A DNA stretch of 64,000 bases from Brachypodium distachyon (Eukaryota; Streptophyta; Magnoliopsida; Poales; Poaceae), in assembly GCF_000005505.3 (NCBI RefSeq), contig NC_016135.3, positions 13,052,613 through 13,116,612 of the forward strand, in the 5' to 3' direction. Within the stretch, counting starts at the first letter, position 1, and each line of letters starts with the position of its first letter. The notes under the pieces are model-generated. The model did not search any database, was not told the origin of the DNA, and saw only the letters and a program-made list of their open reading frames with translations. Made by a program: the position numbers and the translations under genes. Shown one piece after another: positions 1 to 11,619 of the stretch.

Positions 1-590
1 ATCGAGAAAAACATTAGCGTGAAAAAAAAGCTACGAAAGAGTTCGATAATTTTTTGAACATTAGATTTGGCACACAAAAGGACACGAACTTGTTCATTAT
101 TTCCCTTATTTATTTTCCATTAGAAAAGTTATTTTCCCGACCGATAGCAACTTTGAGGTACTGCTATGCAGACACGAAGTAATCTACCACATGGGTGACA
201 CAAATTCAACCATAGAAATGAAGGGATAGCGCATGAACCAGATTATTATATATCACTACAATCATATGACACAACGGTCAACAGTCTCTGTTTCTTTCCA
301 ATCATTGCAGAATTTAACTTTCACCGAGAGAAAAAAACAGGAAACTTTTACTAAATACTCCGTACTAGTGAAATTGTAAAAATGAACAAAATGGGAATAA
401 AAATGAGAAGAAAAAACGAGAGAGAGATGCGAGTGAGGCTGCACATCACATCAAAATCTTGTGCCTGCTATTGGCGAATAGTCCATTCAACGGCAGTATT
501 AATTCTTTACTGAAATCTCTCCAACCCTGCAGTAAATGTGCATGAGCTCACTTACTAGCCGGGCCCACCTCTCCTTTCGTCCCCATCCTC

Positions 591-600
591 CCTATAAAAC
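591..600 (+). promoter_or_regulatory. TATA box of the OVATE gene
   Basis: The sequence CCTATAAAAC lies about 100 bases before the OVATE start codon. The stretch between it and the ATG is CA-rich, like a grass 5' leader. Positions 1-590 hold no supportable gene and are AT-rich promoter or intergenic DNA. Confidence 0.6.
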
Positions 601-698
601 AGAGCAAATAAACAGAGCAGAGCACAGCACAGCAGCAAGACAAGCCCGGCAAGCACCACCCACCCCCGTCCGTCCCTGAAACGCGGCAGCGAAACGCA

Positions 699-1737
699 AT
701 GCCTCCCCTGCTGCACCCTCCCCACCTGCACTTCCACAAGCTCAAGAAGCGCGCGCGCGCCGCAGCCGGCACCGGCGCCGGCAGCCCCCGCCCCGCCGCC
801 AAGGCCAGGAAAGGCCTCGCCGCCATGCTCTACAAGCTCCGCGACGTGCACCGCCCACCGTCTCCGTCCTCGCCTCCGTCACCCGCGATAACCCCGCAGT
901 ACCGGAAGCAGCTCTGCTACCCGCCGCCGCCGTCCACCTGGCCGTGGCCCTCGTGCCGGCACCCGCGCACCAGCTCCTTCCGCGCGCGGCATCATCCGGA
1001 TCAGGACGCCGCCGCCGCCGTGTACCGGACCGCGAACGCGGTGTACGACGCGTCCTCCGAGCACTTCGTCGTCCTGCGGCGCTCGTCCGTGGACGAAGCG
1101 TTCTGGCCAGGGCTGGCAGCCGCCGCCGTGGATCAGGAGCCGGAGGAAGAAGAGGAGACGAAGGAGCTGCGGCTGCGGGAGACGGCCGTGGTGCGCGGCG
1201 TGCGGTCCGAGCGGCTCTTCTTCGAGCCGGCCGGCGCGGAGTTCTTCTTGCCCACGACCACGCAGGTAGTAATGCAATGCACGTCGCTCGTCAGCTCATT
1301 AATTCACTATCTGGCTCTGGCCAGCGTTAATTAACACGACAGAGATGTTTCAGGCGAAGACCGAGGCGGCAACTACCACCAAGAACGAAGACGTCGAAGC
1401 GCCCCCCGTGCCGGCGGAGTCCTCGGGCGAGCTGAAGGGCGGCGCGGCGGTGGTGGTGACGGTGGAGTCGGAGAACCCGTACGGCGACTTCCGGGAGTCG
1501 ATGGCGGAGATGGTGGCGGCGCACGGGGTGCGGGACTGGGAGGGGCTAGAGGAGCTCCTGGCCTGCTACCTCAAGCTCAACGCCAAGGGCGTCCACGCCG
1601 TCATCGTGGGGGCCTTCGTCGACATGCTACTCGGCCTCGCCGCGTCCTCGCCGCCGACATCGCCGTCGCCTTCGTCGTCCTGCATCACCTTCGAGGGCTA
1701 CTCCTCGGCGACCCTGGACGAGGAAGACAAGAGCTGA
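699..1737 (+). CDS. OVATE family protein (plant transcriptional repressor)
   Basis: Two exons, 699-1265 and 1354-1737, joined in phase 0, give a 316-aa protein. The 88-bp intron starts CAG/GTAGTA and ends TTTCAG. The C-terminal OVATE domain (about residues 228-283) contains NPYGDFRESMAEMV, DWEGLEELLACYLKLN and HAVIVGAFVDML, which are diagnostic of the family. The N-terminus is basic (HKLKKRARAAA), suggesting a nuclear localisation signal, and a Glu-rich stretch precedes the intron. OFPs are plant-specific nuclear repressors that bind TALE homeodomain proteins and influence organ shape and secondary wall formation (family knowledge). The start is the first ATG after the TATA box. Many grass OFPs are intronless, so the small intron is mildly unusual. 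Reading through it instead meets a stop shortly afterwards and loses the OVATE domain, so splicing is required. Confidence 0.93.
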
Positions 1738-2580
1738 TCGATCAGAACCAGGGAGCAGGACCTCGTTTCGTTTTGCTTCTCTTTTTTTTCCAAGTCTCGT
1801 CGGGAATCAGACTAGAGTTTTTGTTAATTCTTTGTGAGCTGGTTGCGAGCTATGGAATGATTGTACAGTTGCTAAAACTAATCGATGCTGACCCGTTACT
1901 CCAGTATGTTTGTAGTTGTTGCTGAGATGATTCATTGACCTTATTTGCATGTTCTTTATTTGTTTTTTCTCACGCTGTGCTCTCTGTTGCTAGCTTGTGT
2001 GTTCATGGATTGTGAAGAGAGCCAACCCTGATGAGACTGGACATATTTATGGGGAAGGGTTACAGGTAGCTGTGGTTGCGCCGGAATTTTCTTGGCGCCA
2101 AGAGTTGCTTGTCCAAACTTTCTTGTGAAGATCCAGACGAATGATGAGTCAAACCTTTGCCCCCTTGTGATGCATGCACAGCATAGGCCTTGCGAATTGG
2201 ATCCGGTTTAATACCTCACCAAGCAGCTCATAAATATGTGGTGTTTATGTCCTTTGAATGCAGCAGCAGGGGACACTTCATCCAAGCATTGTATACTTGC
2301 CCAGCTGCAAACATCGGTCCTTCTGGATATTTACAAGGTCTCCACGGTACAATTTGACCGCGACTCCAGTAAATGCAAATTATTTACACGGTGTTACTTA
2401 GGAGTACATGATTAAAAAGAGCAAACTCTGCAGCTATAACCAGAGACCGCATATCACGCTCTTTTAGGCGTAGAGTGGCCATCGTCATCCGCATTTGCAA
2501 CGTGGTCAAGGACTGGCTCGGGCTGTGCGACATCCGGCCGAACTCATGTTCTGGCTCTCGATCGTTTGAGTGGTGGACTA
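1738..2580. other. OFP 3' flank, no gene seen
   Basis: This holds the probable OFP 3' UTR (T-rich, to about 1960) followed by unassigned sequence. I see no coding potential or recognisable repeat here. Confidence 0.5.
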
Positions 2581-2581
2581 A

Positions 2582-2787
2582 TGGTGTGTTCGGACGGTGA
2601 TCGAACCTAATCTTATCAATTTTTAGTTATGGCTGAAATTTTGGTTCTTTTTCTATGATAGCCAATATTTTGATATGGTTGTACTACTTAGCAAATGTCA
2701 GTCCAACGTTGACCAAAACGAAATGCAAAATATTGGCTACCCAAATTTTGATGGGGTTGGTTTACGTTCAAACCAAACATACCCTTA
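2582..2787. mobile_element. Tourist-like MITE
   Basis: A roughly 205-bp AT-rich palindromic unit. The ends read GGTGTGTTCGGACG on the left and, reverse-complemented, GGGTATGTTTGGTTTG on the right, a degenerate Tourist/Harbinger-type terminal inverted repeat. The internal arms TAGCCAATATTTTG (2660-2673) and CAAAATATTGGCTA (2725-2738) are perfect reverse complements. TAA trinucleotides flank both sides. Terminal similarity is modest, so the family call is tentative. Confidence 0.5.
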
Positions 2788-2999
2788 ATAGCTTTTCATG
2801 GAATGGGTGCAGAGAAAAAGAGCCGCCATCTGTCCTGACATGCTCGTCATCTCTTGGGAGCCTTGGAACGAGAGAAACACCGAAGTGCGCAACGTTGCTA
2901 CCATGTTGTTGACCATTACCACCAAGGTTAAAGATGAGACAAAGAACTAGGCTCTCGAGGGTTCAAAACATTTGAGTTGTATTGTTGTTGTCGTGGAAA

Positions 3000-3680
3000 A
3001 ACACTAGAGTTAGGGGGTGTCGATGGTCGATGGTCTAGTTGTTAACCTATTAGCAAGGGTCGTTGTACACTCGAAAATTTGATGCTATGATGTTTTCGAA
3101 TGCGTTCGGCCGTCTCATGGAGAACGATTTACTCCTAAGTTAGGAGAGCGAGGAAGTGTAGAGTCGAACGATCGCCCGAACCACACACAACTTCCCGAGG
3201 CTGCACGGATGACTCTCAACACTTTTTTCGGTCCAAGTCGTGCTCGTCTTCTGGGACTCAACACTAGGTGCTCCTCGTAGTAACAAACCTTGGAGCTCAC
3301 TAGGTTCTAGGTGCTCCCAACGCAGGCGGATCCGGATGTAGCTTGGACCTTCCTAGCCCTCACCACCTGAGCTCCCTGCTAAGGCTAACCTTAGAACTCT
3401 ACTAGGTATCTCCCTTGAGTTTTTATTCAACAGAATTTAATTAATTACTTGCAGCCCTTTCATCTTTTCTAGCACTTGGGCCCTTTCTTCACACTTAGGC
3501 CCGCTCTTGATATTTAGTTTCTTCCCTGATTTGTGTAACTACCTTGACTTTGTTGACTAACTTAAGTGACTTGACCAATCCTTGTTGGCATGATGACCGA
3601 GTAAAAGTTTGGTTCACTTGGTCTCTTGCCACGTAGAATGAAAGGTCCGGGCCATGTAGGGATTTACTTATATCCCAACA
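3000..3680 (-). mobile_element. Possible solo LTR or LTR fragment
   Basis: The right edge reads TATCCCAACA. On the minus strand this is TGTTGGGATATAAGTAAATC, a typical plant LTR start. The 600 bases leftward look LTR-like (dispersed, CT-rich, no ORF of substance). No second LTR, primer-binding site or coding domain was found, and the other edge is not defined. It may be unrelated repeat DNA. Confidence 0.25.
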
Positions 3681-3710
3681 TATATGATGTTACGGCAGTG
3701 AAACGCTAAA

Positions 3711-4075
3711 GGCCTCTTTGATTGTACGGTTTTCAATGAATTTTGCGGGATTCCAGTACTTAGGAAAAAAAATTCTAGTCCTCTGAATCATAGGATTAGA
3801 GTAGGCAAAATCCCATGGAACGCATTCCTTTGACCTAGATCAAATGAGTTTTGCAGGATTTTTTTTCTAGTCTTTTGAATCATAGGATTGGAGTTGGCAA
3901 AATATCATGGAACACATTCTTTGACCTAGATTCCATAGTAATTCCAAGATGAGCTCAAAGCTCATTTTTTTTTATCCTTTGAGAAATCTAATCCATCTAG
4001 TCTCTACATCTTTTTACTCTCTTTTTTAATTCGTGTAACATACCTGTTCATTTCTAATGTGCCATCCAAAGACAT
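3711..4075. repeat. MITE-like repeat with internal duplication
   Basis: The unit begins GGCCTCTTTGATTGTACGG, resembling Tourist-type ends in grasses. Inside, a segment of about 100 bases occurs twice in tandem (about 3737-3845 and 3846-3940). Each copy carries GAATCATAGGATT, then GGCAAAAT, then CATGGAAC and TTTGACCTAGAT. The right boundary is unclear. Confidence 0.4.
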
Positions 4076-4079
4076 CAAT

Positions 4080-7030
4080 ACAAAAATTCGTGTGTTTTTA
4101 AATCATGCATGAATTCACCTTACATGGCATTCTAACCTACATTTTTCCGGTTCCTATGTTGTCTATTTTCTTTCCAAAAAGGTCTTAAATTTCTCTCTGG
4201 GTCCCCAATCCTTTTGTAAATTATTACGGGATAAGATAAAGCCTTTGCTTTGGTTTTGAAAAATAATAATATGTTTTCACAATGAAAAAGTTCAATCCTT
4301 GACACATGTAATTGTAATTAGTAGCTTGTACCTATATGTGAACCGGCGGGAGTAGTGAGGTTATCTTTGGATTTCTTATAAATACACAAGTATACTGTGC
4401 AACATGCATAATATGGATATTTCCATCTACGGAATTCTCAAGTGGGAAGATCACGGGAATGTTTTTTCTTTTTAAAAGATGTTCCTCCGGCTTGTTCATC
4501 GATCGATGCAAACAACCATGATATTATTAAAGTAGCCTCCGCTGAGCTGTCACACTCTCCGTTGCCTTGAATGCATGGAGCAATCTGGTGGGGGATTCAT
4601 CGATCTATATCTGCTTATCATGACCTATAACTATAACTATATCAGACGACAGGACACACGAGTAATAGCAGCTAGGACCCATCAAAATCCATCTCCACCC
4701 AATCGAGTCGACTGCTAGCTCAATCGAGTCTCATGTTTGCTGACCAATCAGTTATCAAGAGATCCTTGGGGCGAAGAGGGTTAAGACTATCTAATCGATT
4801 TAAGCATGCAAGGCAGCTTGGTTAATCAAGCTACTTCATGTCCTGCAGACTGCTGAGCTACCCCAAACATGCAAATAATGCCCGACAGTAATCCACCGAG
4901 TACTCCTTGAGAAGGAACTTATTTTATCTGGGCCTGAAAATCCTAGCTTCTAGACCCCTGCAAAGATGTTTGCACAATTCTGGCCACGTAGTCTTGCAGG
5001 CAGCGAGTAATCTTTGCTTCTCTGAACCCAACCCTGGGCCACGCAAGATACCCATGAAACTGTACCTGAACACCACTGTGTAACGACACAGACGTATAAA
5101 GCGAACGACGCAAGCAAATTAATTTAAGGAGGAGCGCGTATTGATTACCTCTGCGTCTTCATCTTTGGGAAGCAAAACTGCAGAAGCACTGTGTATTTGC
5201 TACTCGCTTCGCGGCGCAGCTGACGCTATCACTATTATCTGATGCGTAACATGATGGCGCTGTATCAGTGGGTGATTGGTTTTTTTTTTTTGCCTTCCTG
5301 TAGCCGAGAGTTCATAAGTACAGTACAGTAGGATAAAACAGAGCCTCGTCAGATTCCAATTCCAAAGATTAATCGGTGCCACCACGTTGCCACCAACAGC
5401 CCTTTTGTTATTGCAAGAACAGGTGAGATTCTTTCTATATTTCGAGATCTTCTCAATGCAGTGTCGGAAACCAATAAATCGTTTTCTTTATCCTAAAATG
5501 ATATATGTAGGGCGGCCCAGTAGTAGTACTGCATTTTGTTCACTGTAAACTGTAATTATATTACAGGATGTATACTGATTCTAAAGCTAAAACATGTAGT
5601 AGTGGACTTCTGACGGACGTTTCTGAAGAATCTCACGGAGTCCGTGGACCATTGATTTCTCCTTTTAGTTGAGAGTTTTGACTATCCCAACTCCTAAATT
5701 CTAACATCGCAACACTGAAACTTTGTCTTCGTTTGCCGGTGATCGAGCCTAGCTTCACGAACCTGATGAAAGTTTCAGTGTCGTCGAAGGCATGGTCTAG
5801 CATCCCGAGTTGTCAGGGCTAATTGACACTTGACAGATAATCAATTTACCTGCTCCCTTGACAGAGACAGCCAGGATTGCAAACTCAATACACAGCGCGA
5901 GTATACTAGAAAAAAAATGCACAGCGCGAGCTGCAAGATATATAAATTAGTAACTTCATGGCATGGAAACTGCACAAGTTACAAGATGACATGACATGAG
6001 CAGATAAGACAACCTAATTACAGGTTCGAGGCACAACAAAGTCATAACGAGTTAGAGCAAAGATCACCATACAATCTCTGACAGTTCCGATGTTACCAAA
6101 CCAGAGCCAGAAGCCCACCAGCCCGTGAGAATTCTATGTTTCCTGTATTCCAAATGCAACTCCGTTTTCCATTCCCGTGTTTCTCGATGCTCTACTTTTC
6201 ACTTACAATCCTTTTTTTTTTCTATGTTTTTTCTTCTTCCTGTTTTCCAAAAAAATAAATTATATGCAACTCTAGTCCACATGTTCCGACAGAATTTGTG
6301 GGAGCAAGTTTTCCATGAGTTCTTTAGGAGCACCAATTGACATACTTTCAAGATATGGGCTGCGTGAATCTCAGAATAGAGACGCCAGGAGTTCTACATT
6401 GCATTGTCTTGGCATTTTCTAGACGTAGATGTCGTGTATGCGGCGCTATCAGTAATTCAGTATATGTTCATGCGTCATTAGCATTTCCTGCTGCTTTCGT
6501 CAGTCATCACTGACTCGAGTGAACCGACGACATTCTCAGGGTCATAGATTGATGTAACTGCACGTCACACGCGGCCAAAACACGAGTCGAACTCCAATCT
6601 CGCGTTTTTCGCCGGCCGACGTGTTTCGGGGAGTTTTCTAGGGTTTACACCCGACCGAAATCGGCCTGCCAAACAGCCCAGTAGAGTTTTCTGGTGTTTT
6701 CGGGTTGGGCCGGGATAAAACACTAGACACCTCAAATAAACACTAATGCCAAACAAGCCCTAAGGTGCTAATTTATTAAGCTCCAATTTCCTCGTTATGG
6801 CACAGGCTGCCTAACATTCGTTTCACTCTCCAGGAGTCCTGGGAAAATTGGTTTATCGATTCCAGATTTTGGTTGTTGATCTTTTTGGCTATAGAATGGT
6901 CCTTAGAATTGACTAAATAATTAAAACCACAAATATTTAGTAAGAAAACCTATTTAGTGTAGTAGGAGTAGTTGTTAGTTCAAATGTAGATTAATGCTCA
7001 TGAATTTAAGTTTTTTCCTTTCGAAAAGAG
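4080..7030. other. Intergenic, no gene supported
   Basis: AT-rich DNA with only short random ORFs. I found no exon with family similarity or convincing splice context, and no clear transposon ends. Confidence 0.5.
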
Positions 7031-7033
7031 GTA

Positions 7034-7110
7034 CTTCCTCCGATTCATAATAACTGTCGTTGATTTAGTATAACTTTGAAGTTCGGACTCAAAGTATTAC
7101 ACTTCAAAGA
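7034..7110. mobile_element. Truncated Stowaway MITE
   Basis: Begins ACTTCCTCCGATTCATAAT and continues GATTTAGTATAACTTTG, matching the left half of the intact Stowaway at 60357-60438. The right terminal repeat is missing, so this is a decayed half-element. Confidence 0.5.
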
Positions 7111-7216
7111 TCACAAAGAGTTGATGCAAAAATTCACCAGGGAGCTAAGTCTATCATAAAGCATCCGGTGCATTCACAATTTGGCTGTGAACAAATGACA
7201 TATAGAACATTTTGCT

Positions 7217-7450
7217 TAGGCTTTGTTTGGATGCAGACATTAAGATGTTTGGCATTGAACCAGCTCCAATGCTAATATCATAGGATATCGGTACTGACAT
7301 TGAATGCCAATATTTATGTTTGGATATTTAGATATTCGGAACCCGAACTTGCTATTGAGGTTGAATGCCAAATTACGTTAGTCTTCTATCTTTTTGACAT
7401 CCAAACCAAAAATTCAAACAAGGTGTTAGTCTTCTATCCTTTTTGGACAT
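7217..7450. mobile_element. Deletion derivative of a PIF/Harbinger element
   Basis: The left end GCTTTGTTTGGATGCAGACA resembles the left end of the Harbinger remnant at 53689 (CTTGTTTGGATGTAGACA). The interior block GATATTCGGAACCC followed by ATTGAGGTTGAAT (7331-7370) matches the reverse complement of 55590-55620. The right end has CATCCAAACCAAAAATTCAA. It has no coding capacity, so it appears to be a non-autonomous relative. Confidence 0.55.
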
Positions 7451-7607
7451 CCGAATAAAAAATTCCGTCCGGACGACAGTCGGCACCAAATCACCGATCC
7501 TGAGTACTGACTCAATAATTCCGGCCTCACTTTCAGTTTAGGTGGGTTTTATGTCACATCACACCTATCTAATAACACCAAATTAAGCCTACATTATTGA
7601 ACTCCCT

Positions 7608-7641
7608 CCACCCCCCCCCCCCACCCCCCCCCCCCCCCCCC
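7608..7641. repeat. C homopolymer tract
   Basis: About 33 cytosines interrupted by a single A, lying directly left of a long inverted repeat arm and about 360 bases before the HVA22 start codon. Confidence 0.9.
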
Positions 7642-7642
7642 T

Positions 7643-7959
7643 CAAGATCTGCCTGAACTACCTACTATATTCACGAATACTTCCCTGACGGCTGATCCTA
7701 ATCCACAGCAAGCATCCCAAATCCCCAATCCGATGCCCCACTCATCATTGATCACAGAACGCAGCTGAAAGGGCAAAGCACAAAAGAGATCCTGCCGTGG
7801 GGCAGCTGAGGCTGAGGTAAGCTAAATCACCTGTCTTCTCCTGCCCGCAAGCAACTTGGTGAGTAAGCAAGTCATAGGCCACCAAACACATCACTTGGGC
7901 GGCCATTACCTTGCTTCCAAGAACTGAACAAATCAGGTAGGTAGTTCAGGCAGATCTTG
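7643..7959. repeat. 23-bp perfect inverted repeat upstream of HVA22
   Basis: Positions 7643-7665 and 7937-7959 are perfect reverse complements over 23 bases (core AGATCTGCCTGAACTACCTA). They are separated by about 270 bases and end 38 bases before the HVA22 ATG. This could be the ends of a MITE or a long-range hairpin in the leader. Short CCCT motifs flank both sides, but no convincing target-site duplication was found. Confidence 0.75.
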
Positions 7960-7997
7960 CCCTCCTCAATCTCCCAAGAATTCGACCCCGGTCCACC

Positions 7998-9434
7998 ATG
8001 TCGACCGAAATCCTGACGAAATTTCTAACGTAAGTGCCTAATTTCCTCCGACCTTGGCCATGCCTGCTGCAATTTCAGTGGAATTTTCTACCGCCTGGTA
8101 TCTCTGTTTCCGGAAGATGATCTCTGGGATTGCAGGGTGCTGTTCGGGTATGCTATGCCGGCGTTGGAGTGTTTCAAGGCGGTCGAGCAGCGGACCGGCC
8201 GGACGGATCAACTCCGGTTTTGGTGCCAGTATTGGTACTGATCCAGAAGCCCTTATCTCGGAGTAATTCTCGTCCTTCCGTTTTAGATGCTGCCTCAGAT
8301 TCCTGAGAGTTGTTGGATCGGTTTCGGTTTTGCGTGATGCTTAAAATTGGTTGTGAAATCAGTACACATCAGAATTTTGCGTGATGCTTAAAAATTGGTT
8401 GTAAGATCAATTTTAGTTGTATACATCAAAATTGGGCGTGTTTAATTGCTGAAATGTTGGAAGTGCTCTGACTTGGTGGGATGAAAGAATTTTTATATTT
8501 TTTTTTAGAAAAACAATTTTTTATCTTTATTTGAGGGAAATGGGATGAAGGAATTGTGGAATTTTTATCTTTATTTGAGGGAAATGGGATGATGAATTGT
8601 GCAGAGGATCTTGGTCTTGCAGAGTTTAACCTATTTCGGCAAACCTTGCAGGATCATACTAGTCATCCTGGTCATATTTGATGAAATCGCAGGCGCCCTG
8701 ATATCAAGGTACTAATCACTTCACCGATCGGAACTCGCCCAGTCATAACTTGTGGGCGTATTCTGTTCTTGAAAAAAGAAAGACGTCTGTTCTTTTTTCA
8801 GAAGAAAAGGAAAGGCTGTTGTCTGACTGATCATTTCATTCCAATCACAGGATACCCATGTACTATGAACTGAAGCTCGCCTTCCTGGTGTACCTGTGGT
8901 ACCCCCAGACAAGGGTATGCTAGATCTACACTTCGACAGTACTTTACTTAACAAAGCTCCTTGTCTGAACTCTGAACCTGCTTGCTGTATTGACTGCCTG
9001 TTGGTCGACCAGGGAACTGACATCGTGTACGAGACGTTCGTCCGGCCGCTGGTGATGCAGTACGAGCCCAACATCGAGGAGAGGCTGCGGTACCTGCGTG
9101 CCAACGCCGGCGACCTCATCGTCTTCTACCTCAAGAACTTCACCGACAGGGGTTACGAGCTCTTCCTCCGGGCGCTCGACTACGTCCGCTCGCAGGCGTC
9201 CAGAGGCTCCAGGACAAGGGTACGCCCCCTCACTGAATATACACATCTCTTTGACTCCTGGCACAATTTGCTGCGCCACTGTATTCAACAAATTTGTTCG
9301 TGGCGCTGCAGCGTTTCTTCTCGTTCCGAGGGGACCGCGGGGAGAGGCCGAGCTTCGTGGAGGACGACTATGTCCCTGGTGGCGATCGGAGGAGAGCGGC
9401 GAGGCAGCGGCGACCTGGCCCCGGAGATTATTAG
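7998..9434 (+). CDS. HVA22/TB2-DP1 family membrane-shaping protein
   Basis: Six exons: 7998-8029, 8136-8234, 8652-8708, 8851-8914, 9013-9219 and 9312-9434. All introns are GT-AG and the joined frame is open for 193 aa. The TB2/DP1/HVA22 domain covers about residues 11-110, with YAMPALECFKAVEQ, RFWCQYWIILVILVIFDEI, LKLAFLVYLWYPQTRGTDIV and YETFVRPLV. That last segment is the YE-F-RP signature of plant HVA22 and REEP proteins. HVA22 proteins are ABA/stress-inducible ER membrane proteins that curve tubular ER and affect vesicle traffic and autophagy (family knowledge). The C-terminus carries a predicted helical stretch and a strongly basic tail (RRRAARQRRPGPGDY). The form resembles HVA22-like i/j/k proteins more than short HVA22a. 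The start is the first ATG, in a good context (CCACCATGT). Confidence 0.92.
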
Positions 9435-10080
9435 TGGACTAGGAGCGAGTTGTCGTAGGATAGAAGTGCAAAGAATCTAAACGCGTATAGGAAAACAGTG
9501 AAGACCAAAAACAATGTTGACATGAACAAGAGCGGATAAGCGGATTGATTGTGATTTGTGAATATTTAGGTGTTGGACCATGCATGTAACTACGTTGTCT
9601 CACTCTCACAATCTTATTCGGAACCCTGTACGATGCAGAAGCCGGAAGTATTGTGAATTTGTGATTCCCTTTCGGTGTGTGGGTATATCTCAAGCGTCTA
9701 TAATTTTTAAGTTCGTTGTATTAAGATCTGTGTGATATCCCTATTCTTCGCTCTTCCATAACCTGTCGCTAAATTAACATCCGATAGCCAACGACGTTGA
9801 CTGGTCTCTTACTAAAAAAATTGATTTCTCCTTAGCAAAACCTGGGTCAACACCAACTAAAATTCGGTTCTTTAAATATTATAACGGAAGTTTTATTCAG
9901 TCCCTCGGTTTTGATTCAATCGGCTACGGTTACTTTTTCTTCGATGATGGGTTTCGGTTCGTCGATTTTTATGCCCACCACTAGTTGCATCCACCAATGG
10001 TATAGATAAGTCACACCAGCTTGTGAACTCCTTCGCCTGGGGTCTTCACTCTCGCACGCCTCTGCGGAAGTTGGGGCCTT
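9435..10080. other. HVA22 3' flank, no gene seen
   Basis: Probable HVA22 3' UTR and AT-rich intergenic sequence. No coding potential was recognised. Confidence 0.4.
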
Positions 10081-10089
10081 GTGTTCGTT

Positions 10090-10220
10090 GTCACGGTGTA
10101 AGGAGGTACCCAAGGGGATATAAATCTAGTTATGGTGGAAGGAGGTATGGAAGGGGACTTGAATCTAGTTTTCCCTTTCCATGGAAGGAGATAGGGCGGC
10201 GCAAGTAAATCTAGTTCCCC
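10090..10220. repeat. Short degenerate tandem repeat
   Basis: Three imperfect copies of a unit of about 45 bases. Each combines a GGAAGGAGGTA-type block with AAGGGGA, followed by AATCTAGTT. No coding function is apparent. Confidence 0.45.
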
Positions 10221-10363
10221 TTTTTATTTGAATTTTCTTAGGTTTCAAGTAAGAAGTGGTTTGATGTTCAAGTTGGAAGTTTTATTTCCCTGTGTTGAGT
10301 TATTATAGTGGCAAGTGAGTTTATTTTTTAGTTGAAACTTGTAATTAGTCAAATTGAAAGTTA

Positions 10364-10476
10364 CTACCTCTGATCCTAAATTCTTGACTCAAATTTGCTC
10401 AAATATGGATATATCTATTCTCAAAAAGCGTCTAAATACATGTAATAATTCGACAACAATTTAGGATCGGATGGAG
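10364..10476. mobile_element. Stowaway MITE
   Basis: A 113-bp element with ends CTACCTCTGATCCTAAATT and AATTTAGGATCGGATGGAG as inverted repeats and TA target duplications at 10362-10363 and 10477-10478. The interior GGATATATCTATTCTCAAAA and TACATGTAAT blocks are shared with other Stowaways in this window. Confidence 0.85.
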
Positions 10477-11145
10477 TATTTTTCAGACACACATCTAGAC
10501 TCTAGAGCCACCTAAGGGCTTCGGCTGGAAAATGGTCTCCAAAACATCTTTGGGGACTTTATAGTGCACTGGTTTCTACGAGCTTGAGAGCACATACAAG
10601 ACTAGAGCGTTTTTTATTCACATGATTCAAACAACATAACATAGAAATTAATTGATGTCCAATGCAGAGGATCGAAAAACACTGAAATTCGTAAATCTGA
10701 AGGAAAAATAAAAAATCTGGTTGTTTGATTAACTGCAATAGGAAAAACACTTGTGCCTACACTAAGCACAGCCAAATCAAAGTCAAACTACACGGAAAAA
10801 TATAGCTGGAATATTATTATGCCACCAAAGAACCTTTTTCTTTCAGATAATGTCTAAAACCATGCCTAATTGAAAACTAACTAGTAGTAACAAAAAATAA
10901 CAGGATCTTGGATCCTGAGAAACAAAAGAATCTCAACGATTCCACATTGTAATCTATAATGATATATAATCTATTACTCCAACTAACCACGTTCGTACCC
11001 AACCAGTAGATGACCAGAGGATCAATGGCTAAACTACTAATAATATTAGCCTTATTTACATAAGCAGATAAAAACTACGGAGTACCTAGTACCTACCAAT
11101 GCACACTTGGCAAGTCATGGAAGGATCGATGCCACATTGCGCAAA

Positions 11146-11619
11146 TCAAGCCGCCGCAGCCATCCCCGGCACGCAGGGAAAGACTTTGGCGATGAAGTGG
11201 AAGGAGGGGCTGAGGAACAACTTGATAAACCGGTGCATGGAGCCGCCGCGGCGCGTCCCTAGCGGCCCAGGCGAAGGTCGGCGGTGGCGTGGTCGCGAGT
11301 AGAGCCGCGACGCCGTCCTGACAAGCGGGTCTCTGATCCCTGCCTCCGGCCGGCGGCCGCTCATGCCCTCCCGGAACTCCTTGGAGCCGATCACATCCTC
11401 GAAGCTGACGTAGCCCGGCGCGGTCTGGCGCCGCTTCAGGAACGTCTCGAAGACGTCGTCGCGGGTAGTCATGTCCACGCATGAGCGCGTCCGCAGCGCG
11501 CTGGACTGGAGAGAGCCGTCGCTGCTGCTGCCCTGGGCGCCATCGCCGTAGAGATCGCCGTCATTGTGCTCGTCGATGTGGTGCCCGAGATGGGGCTGCG
11601 AGTGGGAGTGGGAGATCAT
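11146..11619 (-). CDS. Unknown 157-aa protein
   Basis: A single minus-strand open frame of 157 aa, starting MISHSHSQPHLGHHIDEHND. I do not recognise a characterised family. The protein has a His/Ser-rich N-terminus, a central DDVFETFLKRRQTAPGYVSF stretch followed by EDVIGSKEFREGM, then an Arg-rich region and a hydrophobic/aromatic C-terminus (HRFIKLFLSPSFHFIAKVF). The central block looks conserved in style and may be a protein-binding motif. The frame stays open 73 codons upstream, to 11838. However, a TATA box at 11829-11836 sits inside that extension and implies transcription starts near 11800, so I place the start at 11619. Exon GC is much higher than the flanks, supporting a real gene. 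No intron is needed. Confidence 0.6.
   Translation of the reverse strand: MISHSHSQPHLGHHIDEHNDGDLYGDGAQGSSSDGSLQSSALRTRSCVDMTTRDDVFETFLKRRQTAPGYVSFEDVIGSKEFREGMSGRRPEAGIRDPLVRTASRLYSRPRHRRPSPGPLGTRRGGSMHRFIKLFLSPSFHFIAKVFPCVPGMAAAA

Noticed and set aside
879..1524. Long minus-strand frames opposite the OVATE gene
   Set aside because: They mirror GC-rich OFP exons, have Arg/His-rich composition without motifs, and no promoter. The plus-strand OVATE domain is unmistakable.
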